A DNA stretch of 20,471 nucleotides from a virus: IMG/VR virus record IMGVR_UViG_3300042691_004977, positions 1-20,471 of that record. One strand, written 5' to 3'. A program made the translations under genes and the position numbers. The notes beneath the pieces are model-generated. The model was not told where the DNA came from. It saw only the letters and a program-made list of their open reading frames with translations, and did not search any database. Every line of letters begins with the position of its first letter. The stretch's first letter is position 1. Below, piece by piece: positions 7,262 through 15,733 of the stretch.

Positions 7262-8836
7262 ATGCCATTCGGATACCCACAATTATATGCAAATGGTTTA
7301 AATAACAATACGCAGATACGTCGTTCTACAGATATGATTTATCAACGTGGTGGGACTTACTCTGTTACATTAACTGGTGACACATATCAAACGTCAATGC
7401 AGCTTAATGTACAGCTTTATGTTAATGATGGATTGGTTGGAACAATGGCTGTTGTTCCATATCAAATTAGCCAATCAGGTGCAACATTTACATATAGATT
7501 TAATGTAAGACCATATGATTATTTACAAAACTATATTGAGTCAGAACATTACCAATACTATTGGTTAAATGACTGGTACTCAACTACACAACAAATTAAC
7601 TGGAATAACCCATATCCAAATATTATTAAAGCAGAATTTAAGTATGCTTATTCATATTTGTTGAATGGTTCGCCGACTGGTGAAACAACGTATAACGATT
7701 TTAATCATTATACTGACTTACCAACCTGTGCAACATCAACTGGATTTACAGCATCAGGATTTACCAATACTGGCAATGAATTTAATTATGTTGGTGGTCA
7801 ATTCCAAATGGATGAGAGATTTATATTACCTAACTATGATCAAGAATTAGGTAGTGTTATAGGTACTGGATTAACCATAAATACAATTGATAGATATAGG
7901 TCTTTTAGTCCTATGTCACAGTATTTAATGGACTATCCAAGCGTACCAGAAATATCAGAGACAGCTAGATTTTTAACTGACGCTCCACGTATTTTATCTA
8001 TACAAGAAGACGAAAATTACGTATTATTCTACTTAAACGGACAAACCGGAGATAGAATGGTTATTGAGGCGGACTATGCTGTATTTGAATTTTATAACGA
8101 GAGCAACACACAGATAGATTACTTTGAACAACAACTTAATTTTTCTGGAACAACATATGCATCACCAACAGGATATACAAATACATTGAAGGTGTTTGCA
8201 TTACCTTGTGGTCCTAAAGACATTGATAACATCTTTACAGCTGGTATCAACTGGGATGATGTAGCTTATTATAGAGTACAGTTGTTCTATTCTTATCCAA
8301 CTAATAGCGCTAGTAGAGTAACTCAAGGCGCTGTTGGACCGGTGTCTGAAGCGTTTTATTTTTATGTTGAAGGTAACTGTGGACCTGAAGATACAAGATT
8401 AGCATTCTTAAATGCTAGAGGCGGTTATGATTACTATACGTTCACTAGATACCGTCAAGACACAAAAAAGATAACTCGTCAGACATATGACAACAGATAC
8501 TATTCAACAGATCAACAATCAGCTGATAGAAACATTGGTAGAACTATTAAGACTTTTGATACCAATGTTGACAGAGAGTTTGTTCTTGAATCGGATTGGC
8601 TTAGTGTATCATATGGTGCTTGGTTGGAGCAATTATTTATGTCACCACAAGTATACGAAATTAAAGAAGATTTTATATCACCAATTGATAGACAAGATAA
8701 AGTTTATAAAGATTTGAGACCAATACAAGTATTATCTACAGAGGTTGAGACAATAACCAAGAAGCACCGCAAACTGAATAAGTATAAAATAACTTGTAAG
8801 TATGCCAATTCATACTTTGTAAATAAAGGTTTCTAA
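7262..8836 (+). CDS. Hypothetical tail/baseplate structural protein, 524 aa
   Basis: Tyr/Asn/Thr-rich and predicted all-beta. The N-terminal ~100 residues look like a beta sandwich (GGTYSVTLTGD, QLNVQLYVNDG). A conserved-looking middle includes DERFILPNYDQELGSVIGTG and RFLTDAPRI. The C-terminal ~120 residues carry TKKITRQTYDNRYYSTD, LEQLFMSPQVYEIKEDFISP and ITKKHRKLNKYKITCKYAN. The last part resembles C-terminal domains of Bacteroidota phage tail proteins placed just before the tail-tip gene, so a distal-tail or baseplate role is likely. I know no characterised homolog. There is no signal peptide or membrane helix. Its start follows AGAAGGAATATAATATG; the AGAAGGA is the only Shine-Dalgarno-like stretch near a start here and may be chance. 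Confidence 0.6.
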   Translation: MPFGYPQLYANGLNNNTQIRRSTDMIYQRGGTYSVTLTGDTYQTSMQLNVQLYVNDGLVGTMAVVPYQISQSGATFTYRFNVRPYDYLQNYIESEHYQYYWLNDWYSTTQQINWNNPYPNIIKAEFKYAYSYLLNGSPTGETTYNDFNHYTDLPTCATSTGFTASGFTNTGNEFNYVGGQFQMDERFILPNYDQELGSVIGTGLTINTIDRYRSFSPMSQYLMDYPSVPEISETARFLTDAPRILSIQEDENYVLFYLNGQTGDRMVIEADYAVFEFYNESNTQIDYFEQQLNFSGTTYASPTGYTNTLKVFALPCGPKDIDNIFTAGINWDDVAYYRVQLFYSYPTNSASRVTQGAVGPVSEAFYFYVEGNCGPEDTRLAFLNARGGYDYYTFTRYRQDTKKITRQTYDNRYYSTDQQSADRNIGRTIKTFDTNVDREFVLESDWLSVSYGAWLEQLFMSPQVYEIKEDFISPIDRQDKVYKDLRPIQVLSTEVETITKKHRKLNKYKITCKYANSYFVNKGF

Positions 8837-8839
8837 TAT

Positions 8840-11800
8840 ATGGCGCAACAACAACAAACTGTCTTACGTGTTGAAACGAATGTACAGACTCAAATACCAA
8901 CTACAGGGTCTACAACTATATCAGTTGCTAGCTCTCAAAATTTAACTATTACTGGATCTGGTACTACTATCAATCCATTTACCGGTGTTACAACTAGTAC
9001 TACTGGCTTTACTAATAGTTCAATCAGATTAAATGTCAATAATGGTGATGGTATTTTAAAATATAACATTGTTATAAATGAAGGTGATAATGGGTTTCAA
9101 TATCAAGACAATTTTGTAAATTGTTATGTTACACACGCTAACGGATATAGTAGTGGTATTGGGGGATTTTCTGAGTTTAATACACAAGCAGAAAGTTCGC
9201 CAGTAGCAATTTTAAATGGATCATTTAATGTACTTAAGGGTGATAGCGTATTCTTTGGGTTTAATCCAGCACCGTATACTGGAACTACTACTGTAAATTT
9301 ATGGGTTGAACCAACAACTCAATATTCATCACCAACACTTAAGACATTTGAAAGCTTAGATTTATATGGTGATATACCATTAAAATTAAATAAATCTTTT
9401 GCAGAATTACAGGATATATCCAAACGTAATTCTGATTATTCTATTGGTGTACAAATACCAGGATCTAAAAAGAACAATAGGTTCTTCCAGAACTATTTTG
9501 ATGTAGATTCAACAAATCTATTTTTTGATGTAACCAAACGTGTACCTTGTCAAATATTACTCAATGATGAGAAGTATTTTGAAGGTTATTTAAGATTAAA
9601 TAAGGTTAATGTTATTAACTCTAAAGTAGAGTATGATGTTACATTATTTTCTAGTGTTGCGGATCTATTTGGTAAAATAGGTAATAACCTATTAAACGAT
9701 TTAAATTTTGATGACATAGATTTTCATTTCAATCACTACTTCAGCTTATTGAATGTAATGAAAGAATGGAGATATAACGCTATGTTGAACACTGCTTCTG
9801 TACCATCTCTTTGGTTTTATCCTGTTTTACATAATGGGTATAACTATAGTGGTGATACGGTATTATTAAGTGGTAGTACTGTAATAAGCCAGACAAGATT
9901 ATATACAACAACCACCGGAGGTACATTTGCTAACTATAGTGCATTTACTTCTGCTGGAGGAAAGGAATATAGAATTAACTCACCTAAATTTCCAGTATTA
10001 GATAACCAATTAAAGCCAGCTTTAAACATATGGGGTTTAATCCAATTAATGTTTAAGACATATGGGTATTCAATAAAGTCAGACTTTTTTAATACGCCTT
10101 GGTTTAAATTATTATATACGTATGGAATATATGGTTCCGATACAACAAAGTTCTCAACAAAGATAACTGAAATAGCAGAATTGCCATTAAGTGGTGTTGA
10201 TGTTATTGGTAACTTTGATAGGTTTGTTGTTGGTCCAGCATCAAATTTCTATGTAGTTAAAAAAGGTACAGGCATACCTTGTTATTCAACTCAAGCAATA
10301 AGTTTTAGAGTAAGATTAATTAATGTAATTGGTCAAACAGTAGGACCAGTTACAGTAAACATTCCACCTTTATCTACTGGAACAACAATTAACTTACCAA
10401 ACACTTCAGGATGGTATATTCAGCTTGTGGCCGGATCTAGTAATGTTACAACCTCAAATAGGGCGATGACATATTTCCCACAACCTGTTGGTACAGCAAT
10501 ACCTGTAACAGACGGTGAATATGTAGACTTTGGTGCAATCATAGATAACTCATATAAACAAATTGACTTACTATCTTCAATAGCTAAGAAATTTGATTTA
10601 GTGTTTGTACCAGATCCTGATGTTCCAAATCAGATTATTATAGAACCATATGATTATTATATTGGAACAGGTAATATATACGATTGGACAGACAAGTTAT
10701 CTTGGGATAAAGGTTTTAGTGTACAACCAGCATTGAACTTTGTTGAAAGTGAAATTATACTTACAGATTTAGAAGATGGTGACGATGGAAATAAAATATT
10801 CAAAGACAGAAACAATAGGGTATATGGTGAAAACAAAGTAACCAATCCAACAGACTTTAAATCGCAAACAAAAAAGATTGATACAATTTTTAGTCCTGAG
10901 GTAATTCGTAAATGGGATAATCAAGTAGGTATACCTCTTGGTATCAATTACGCATCACAAAACAAACCACAAGATACCGGTGATACACAAAAGGTGACTT
11001 GGGAATATAAAGGCATCAAATCTAAACCAAAGTTAATGTTTAACTTAGGTAATTTCTCACCATTCTTGGATCAAGTTGGTGAAGCATTTGTTGCAACAAA
11101 CGTAAATACAAATTTCTTTAGACTAGCAAAATCAAATGGAACAAACTATGGTGGTAATGAATATGCACAAGGGTCATTAGCTAATCCTGTTATATCTCAT
11201 ACTATGCCAATGGGTAACCCAGATAAAAACAAAAATGGTAGAGGGTTTAATAATGATAGTTTATGTATATTATTTAACTCAGAAGAGCCAGCAGATATTG
11301 GTTTAGGTATACCTACATTCAACGCATATACAGATAATGATATGTATAGTGCATTCTATTCTAATAGAATAAATAACTTATATAATAAAAATACTAGATT
11401 TTTAACAGCATATTTTGATTTAAAACTATCTGATATTAAAAATCTAAAAGCAAACGATTTAATCAAAATTAACGAGCAATATTTTGCTGTTAATAAAATA
11501 AATCAATATAATTATACAAATCCTGAATTAACTAGTGTTGAATTAATTCAAACAAATGTACAACCTAAAACATATCCTGATAGATATTTCTTCTATCAAT
11601 ATTGTTCTGGCTCAACGACTGTATATAAGTTTAAAACCTATTTTAATCCAACAGATAATACTGGCATAGAATGGTTAGATGAAGTTCCAACATCATTAAG
11701 AAAGACGAACATATTCTGGTCTATTTTATATGACTATATGGTTGGTGCTCTTGGTGGCGCTGTAACTGGATATACAAGTTCATATGCCATAACACTTAAT

Positions 11801-14419
11801 AGTACTGTATATCCATATAAGATATGGGAGGTTACAAAAGAACAATATGAAGCTTCTGGTGTAAGTCATGATTATGATCCAAATGATGTATATTTTATCA
11901 GTAGATCAGATTATGGGCCTTCTAACTTCAATACTGAAGAAAATGATTATCTATACGCATTTTCAAATAGATCAGGATATGATGGTAGAAATGCATTATT
12001 TAATGTTGCATTAGATTGTGTTACATATGCATCTTTAGCTAATCAAAATTATATTGATTTATCTCCAGGACCAAACCCAAGACAAGTTAGTTTTGAAGCA
12101 ACAAATTGTGATGGTTCCGGAGAAACTTTATTTTTTAATAGTACAAGTTATCCACTAGTTAATCAAATTGTTAAACAGGGTACTAAATGTTTTAATATTG
12201 ATTATCGTCTACTTTACAATGCTAGCTATCCTATTATAAATGATATATATGATAGTTGTGAAGAATGTTTAGGTACAATTGCACCTACACCATCTTCACC
12301 TGAAGCAATGAGAGGATCGTTGTTAATGACCTTTGATGAGATTAACGAAGGTAAAGGTGGAACAAGTGTTGAGGTGTTAGTAAATGGTGAATATCGTGAT
12401 GTAAATTATAACGAGTCAACTAACCTATATTCAACATACATTTATACTGGCGATGTTGTTACTGTTAAGATTGAGAACAATCCAACCACCGGTGAGACAT
12501 ATACAGTTGTAAGAAGAGATTATACAACAGATGATACGCTTGGTGAAATGGGTATTGTTGATACTACGTTAATATCATTTAGCGGTGGTACTGGCGCTAC
12601 ATTGGTATTTACAGCTACCACATTAAATGCATCATCTTATAACTTTGAATATAGAGTAACCGCAAATATAGGATCACCACTTCCAGATCAATGTATATGG
12701 GCATTTAATGAAAATATATGGTCTAATAATACAGTATATTGGTCAAGTTGTTCAAATGTACCAACCGGATCTATAGCTGTACCTGGTTATTATGGTGCGT
12801 CGCAAAAGATAGCTTGTAGGGGTGACAACAACTACATATTATTTTATTCAGGTGCTTCATTTGGTTTAGGTACAAATGTTTATACTAACCCAACTTTAAC
12901 TACACCAGTTCCTAATGGATGGTTTACTGATTTTACAACTTTATATAGAATACTTGGCGGACAATTATTCTCAACAGAAGCTTGTCCGGCTTGTTTAGAA
13001 GATCCTGAAACTGTTAACTGGCAAATAGATTATTCTTACAATTCTGATGTTGCAACAGGATTTACAATGGCAGAAATGCATATTTGGAACTATCCAATGG
13101 ATGGGGATTGTGTTGGTGGATTTGGTGCTGTAAATTATTTTACACCAGCATCTTATGTATATTATTCTGGATTAACTGGATCTACCACTTGGACTGGATC
13201 AACTTCTAATGATGGACAAACACAAGGTTTAAGAAGATTACAAGTTAATATTAACAACTGTTATCAACCAACTACATGGCCATCAATTGTAAGATCTGGA
13301 AGTAATATTGCTTTATATATAAATAATATTTTTATTAAGAATTATGATAGTTGGACTAATAACAATGGTTCTGGATATGGTGGTGCGATGACACCTTGTA
13401 GTGGTTTAACACAATATACTAGAACTTTAATTAATTTTGATAATGTAACAATCAATGAAGGTGACAATGTTAAGATTGTTTTCACAGACAATTTTATTAC
13501 ACCTTGGCAAAAAAGTCAATTTGAATATAACTGGTCAAATTCACAAACAACTAGTAGAAATATAAGTGGGTATACCTTTGGTGGTAGCGGTACATATTTT
13601 GTACCTAACTATTCAGCAACAATTACTGGAACTAGCGGTACTTATTCAACAGCTTTAAATACAAATGCTGCTGGTGAAATATCTGCACAATTATTCTTTA
13701 GAATAGCCAATTCTGGTGTAACTGATACAATTGTAACCAGAACAATTAAACTATTCCAAGATAACGTTGAATTAACCGGATATACTGTAACTCAAACCGG
13801 TATGACTGTTCCTGTAATACCTAGCAATCTATTAAGATTTTATACTAACTGGCCAACAACTGTAGGTACTAAATTGGTAACAAATAAGTGGCAAATTACA
13901 GATGTTTTTGCATCTCCGGCGCCAACACCTACGCCGACACCAACTGCTACACCTACGCCGACACCTACACCTACACCGACCTATACAGCGCCTACATTCC
14001 AATACAAATATGTTGCAACAAGTAATAGTAGTACAACTAGTAAAGCTGCTACAAATATGACAGCTACATTTAATAGAGATGGTGGTTTAGGTACTAACAC
14101 ATATTCTAGAAGTAATTTGACTTGGACAAGTAGTGCAAATAATACAAGTCCGTCTCAGAATATTGATACAATACACGTTGGAAGTAATAGTATTACAATT
14201 ACTAGAAATATTATGAAAACCACTGCTGGTACTGTAGTATTGGATGATACTAGATGGAGAATATTGATTAATAATGTGGTTGTAGCAACCTATACAAATA
14301 CAGCAAATAGAACCGTACCGTTCCAACCAACAACATTGTCTGAAAGTTATACATTCAATAATGTTGTAATAGGTAGTGGTGATAACGTGGTTATTGAAGT
14401 GACAGATACCCAAGTTTAA
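8840..14419 (+). CDS. Giant tail-tip protein with hub-like N-terminal part and C-terminal adhesin modules
   Basis: The protein is 1859 residues. Residues ~170-300 (LDLYGDIPLKLNKSFAELQD, QIPGSKKNNRFFQNYFD, then FEGYLRL) match the pattern of tail-tip hub proteins in Bacteroidota phages and prophages. Residues ~620-950 continue the hub-like part (RNNRVYGENKVTNP, FSPEVIRKWDNQ). After ~1135 (YDSCEECLGTIAPTPSSP) come modular extensions. One, at ~1322-1383, contains NPTLTTPVPNGWF. Beta-sandwich-like modules follow, two of them ending FDNVTINEGDNVKI (~1532) and FNNVVIGSGDNVVI (~1838). A Pro-Thr linker lies at ~1692-1718. The protein probably forms the tail tip and carries host-binding domains. No peptidase or lysozyme motif was recognised. 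The start TAATATATG is three bases after the previous stop. Confidence 0.7.
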   Translation: MAQQQQTVLRVETNVQTQIPTTGSTTISVASSQNLTITGSGTTINPFTGVTTSTTGFTNSSIRLNVNNGDGILKYNIVINEGDNGFQYQDNFVNCYVTHANGYSSGIGGFSEFNTQAESSPVAILNGSFNVLKGDSVFFGFNPAPYTGTTTVNLWVEPTTQYSSPTLKTFESLDLYGDIPLKLNKSFAELQDISKRNSDYSIGVQIPGSKKNNRFFQNYFDVDSTNLFFDVTKRVPCQILLNDEKYFEGYLRLNKVNVINSKVEYDVTLFSSVADLFGKIGNNLLNDLNFDDIDFHFNHYFSLLNVMKEWRYNAMLNTASVPSLWFYPVLHNGYNYSGDTVLLSGSTVISQTRLYTTTTGGTFANYSAFTSAGGKEYRINSPKFPVLDNQLKPALNIWGLIQLMFKTYGYSIKSDFFNTPWFKLLYTYGIYGSDTTKFSTKITEIAELPLSGVDVIGNFDRFVVGPASNFYVVKKGTGIPCYSTQAISFRVRLINVIGQTVGPVTVNIPPLSTGTTINLPNTSGWYIQLVAGSSNVTTSNRAMTYFPQPVGTAIPVTDGEYVDFGAIIDNSYKQIDLLSSIAKKFDLVFVPDPDVPNQIIIEPYDYYIGTGNIYDWTDKLSWDKGFSVQPALNFVESEIILTDLEDGDDGNKIFKDRNNRVYGENKVTNPTDFKSQTKKIDTIFSPEVIRKWDNQVGIPLGINYASQNKPQDTGDTQKVTWEYKGIKSKPKLMFNLGNFSPFLDQVGEAFVATNVNTNFFRLAKSNGTNYGGNEYAQGSLANPVISHTMPMGNPDKNKNGRGFNNDSLCILFNSEEPADIGLGIPTFNAYTDNDMYSAFYSNRINNLYNKNTRFLTAYFDLKLSDIKNLKANDLIKINEQYFAVNKINQYNYTNPELTSVELIQTNVQPKTYPDRYFFYQYCSGSTTVYKFKTYFNPTDNTGIEWLDEVPTSLRKTNIFWSILYDYMVGALGGAVTGYTSSYAITLNSTVYPYKIWEVTKEQYEASGVSHDYDPNDVYFISRSDYGPSNFNTEENDYLYAFSNRSGYDGRNALFNVALDCVTYASLANQNYIDLSPGPNPRQVSFEATNCDGSGETLFFNSTSYPLVNQIVKQGTKCFNIDYRLLYNASYPIINDIYDSCEECLGTIAPTPSSPEAMRGSLLMTFDEINEGKGGTSVEVLVNGEYRDVNYNESTNLYSTYIYTGDVVTVKIENNPTTGETYTVVRRDYTTDDTLGEMGIVDTTLISFSGGTGATLVFTATTLNASSYNFEYRVTANIGSPLPDQCIWAFNENIWSNNTVYWSSCSNVPTGSIAVPGYYGASQKIACRGDNNYILFYSGASFGLGTNVYTNPTLTTPVPNGWFTDFTTLYRILGGQLFSTEACPACLEDPETVNWQIDYSYNSDVATGFTMAEMHIWNYPMDGDCVGGFGAVNYFTPASYVYYSGLTGSTTWTGSTSNDGQTQGLRRLQVNINNCYQPTTWPSIVRSGSNIALYINNIFIKNYDSWTNNNGSGYGGAMTPCSGLTQYTRTLINFDNVTINEGDNVKIVFTDNFITPWQKSQFEYNWSNSQTTSRNISGYTFGGSGTYFVPNYSATITGTSGTYSTALNTNAAGEISAQLFFRIANSGVTDTIVTRTIKLFQDNVELTGYTVTQTGMTVPVIPSNLLRFYTNWPTTVGTKLVTNKWQITDVFASPAPTPTPTPTATPTPTPTPTPTYTAPTFQYKYVATSNSSTTSKAATNMTATFNRDGGLGTNTYSRSNLTWTSSANNTSPSQNIDTIHVGSNSITITRNIMKTTAGTVVLDDTRWRILINNVVVATYTNTANRTVPFQPTTLSESYTFNNVVIGSGDNVVIEVTDTQV
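13436..13489 (+). repeat. Beta-module terminal motif, copy 1
   Basis: Encodes FDNVTINEGDNVKIVFTD, at about residues 1533-1550 of the tail-tip protein. The same pattern, F-x-N-V-x-I-x-x-G-D-N-V-x-I-x-x-T-D, recurs at 14353-14406. Confidence 0.65.
13913..13993 (+). repeat. Pro-Thr linker microsatellite in the tail-tip gene
   Basis: This stretch encodes a 27-residue linker of nine Pro-Thr pairs interrupted once by Ala-Thr. The DNA is a degenerate hexamer repeat (ACACCT, ACGCCG, ACACCA), clearly richer in G+C than its surroundings. It separates the last beta module from the rest of the tip protein. Confidence 0.9.
14353..14406 (+). repeat. Beta-module terminal motif, copy 2
   Basis: Encodes FNNVVIGSGDNVVIEVTD at the extreme C-terminus of the tail-tip protein, the counterpart of 13436-13489. 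This suggests two paralogous beta-sandwich modules on either side of the Pro-Thr linker. Confidence 0.65.
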
Positions 14420-14434
14420 AATTAAATGTCATAA

Positions 14435-14450
14435 AAAATTATATTTAATA
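14435..14450 (+). promoter_or_regulatory. AT-rich start motif, copy 2
   Basis: AAAATTATATTTAATA ends 2 bases before the ATG at 14453. It differs at one base from the copies at 2020 and 18713. It occupies the 33-base gap after the tail-tip gene, one of the few gaps here longer than a few bases. Confidence 0.45.
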
Positions 14451-14452
14451 AT

Positions 14453-15511
14453 ATGAGTAAGAGATATATTCCACAGGTAAATGAAACCAATTTTGTTTAC
14501 CCAAATAATACAAATCACGAATATGACGTCAATATTGTTCACGATATTAACGATAATTGTGTATCGGGTACTGTAACCAATTTCAGTGCAACCACTGTAA
14601 ATACTACTGGTATTACATTTAGTTTTAACTATTCTTGGGCTAAAAATAACGCTGAACCATTTATTTCACAAGCTGGAAATATCAACTTACTGTCTGTCCA
14701 TATGTTGGCTAATGGTCAAAATTACTATAAACCTTGGAGATTGGTTCATTATGTTAACAATGCAGTAACAGGTAATTCAACATATTCTGGATCTACAGCA
14801 TTTACAGTATTACCATCTCAAGTAGGTTTATCGTCATTTGGTGATGGTATGTATTATTTTGAGATTAGGTTTATTGGTCATAGAGCAATATTCCCGGTAT
14901 GTGCACAAGCTAATATTAGTGCTTTACCAACCCCTACACCAACACCTACACCTACAATAGGACCTACACCAACACCTACAGTTACGCCAACACCGACACC
15001 TAGTGTTTGTTGTGTATCTGGTGTAACATTAAACGTAACAGATACTGGATGGCTTAAGTATACATTATGTGATGGTACTGTTGAATATAAACAATATACA
15101 ACAACTGGTAATAAAGTTATACCAGAATGTATACAGCAAAATTCAGTTGCATATGGTTTCCCATTTGCTGATCTAGCCGAATTTACAGTTACTGGATCTG
15201 GAACAATATGTGGCGGATCTTGTGCATCACCTACACCAACCCCAACACCAACATTACCTGGTGGTTTAGTATCATATGGTGGTTGTGGATATGGTAATAG
15301 TGTTGCTGAAGCTTGTAATGATGCAATAATTAATAATAGAACATTATATTCTGATTGTGATACTATATCATTTGGTCCAGGATGTTTTGTTTACACTGAT
15401 ACAGTTCCAACAGCATTAACTGGATATTCACACATCTTTATGAATTTCCAAAACTGGGATGTTAACTCATCAACAGGTGTTGTAACAGCATACTCATCAG
15501 TACAATGTTAA
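14453..15511 (+). CDS. Putative receptor-binding/adhesin protein with Pro-Thr linkers and Cys-rich modules
   Basis: The 352-residue protein has three domains separated by two Pro-Thr linkers. Residues 1-157 form a beta-rich N-terminal domain. Linker 1 is at 158-183. Residues 184-257 are a Cys-containing module (CCVSGVTLNVTDTGW, YTLCDGTVEYKQY, TICGGSC). Linker 2 is at 259-267. Residues ~271-352 form a C-terminal module (YGGCGYGNSVAEACNDA, LYSDCD, WDVNSSTGVVTAYSSVQC) of a kind I have seen at the ends of aquatic phage tail proteins. Cysteines could pair in the mature virion. No signal peptide is visible. It follows the tail-tip gene and shares its linker type, so a host-contact role is likely but inferred. 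Confidence 0.55.
   Translation: MSKRYIPQVNETNFVYPNNTNHEYDVNIVHDINDNCVSGTVTNFSATTVNTTGITFSFNYSWAKNNAEPFISQAGNINLLSVHMLANGQNYYKPWRLVHYVNNAVTGNSTYSGSTAFTVLPSQVGLSSFGDGMYYFEIRFIGHRAIFPVCAQANISALPTPTPTPTPTIGPTPTPTVTPTPTPSVCCVSGVTLNVTDTGWLKYTLCDGTVEYKQYTTTGNKVIPECIQQNSVAYGFPFADLAEFTVTGSGTICGGSCASPTPTPTPTLPGGLVSYGGCGYGNSVAEACNDAIINNRTLYSDCDTISFGPGCFVYTDTVPTALTGYSHIFMNFQNWDVNSSTGVVTAYSSVQC
14927..15001 (+). repeat. Pro-Thr linker microsatellite 1 in the adhesin gene
   Basis: Encodes residues 159-183, mostly alternating Pro-Thr with one IGP and one VTP break. It uses the same hexamer vocabulary (ACACCT, ACACCA, ACGCCA) as the linker at 13913-13993. Confidence 0.9.
15230..15253 (+). repeat. Pro-Thr linker 2 in the adhesin gene
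   Basis: A short run encoding PTPTPTPT between the middle Cys module and the C-terminal module. It shares the ACACCAAC type of repeat with the other two linkers. Confidence 0.85.
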
Positions 15512-15525
15512 AAATATATACATAT

Positions 15526-15729
15526 ATGAAGATAGAAATTTATTTGGATGCAGCAAAGTTAGATTTATCAAATGTTAGTTTAGCCAATTTTAACCAACAA
15601 ATGATTGATAAAAAAGAAAGATTAGCTAGAGAAGAGATATTAGTACCACCGTTTAATAAACTAAAAGGTGACAAAACTATATTGCAAAAGGCTTTTCTAA
15701 ATGAATTAGCGGAAAGCTTAAATTTATAA
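15526..15729 (+). CDS. Small hypothetical protein upstream of the tape measure, 67 aa
   Basis: Encodes a 67-residue, probably helical protein beginning MKIEIYLDAAKLDLSNVS and ending NELAESLNL. An earlier in-frame ATG at 15505 would overlap the previous gene's stop and add MLKIYTY. I prefer 15526 because ATG there follows the A/T-only leader (ATATATACATAT) typical of starts in this window. In many tailed phages the slot before the tape measure holds tail assembly chaperones, but this protein is too short and featureless to assign. Its TAA is followed after four bases (TATT) by the tape measure ATG. Confidence 0.7.
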   Translation: MKIEIYLDAAKLDLSNVSLANFNQQMIDKKERLAREEILVPPFNKLKGDKTILQKAFLNELAESLNL

Positions 15730-15733
15730 TATT

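Noticed and set aside
6975-7292. Two overlapping minus-strand frames (79 and 105 codons) across the neck protein
   Set aside because: Both are shadows of the gp10-like gene, with no A/T start context, and extend into the next gene's coding start.
14087-14413. 108-codon minus-strand frame rich in Ile, Cys and Thr at the end of the tail-tip gene
   Set aside because: It is the complement of a Thr/Asn-rich beta module, with low-complexity composition and no neighbouring leftward gene.
3195-15511. Diversity-generating retroelement target in the adhesin genes
   Set aside because: No reverse transcriptase gene or template repeat is present in the window, and I could not identify a variable repeat. 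Absence outside the window cannot be judged.
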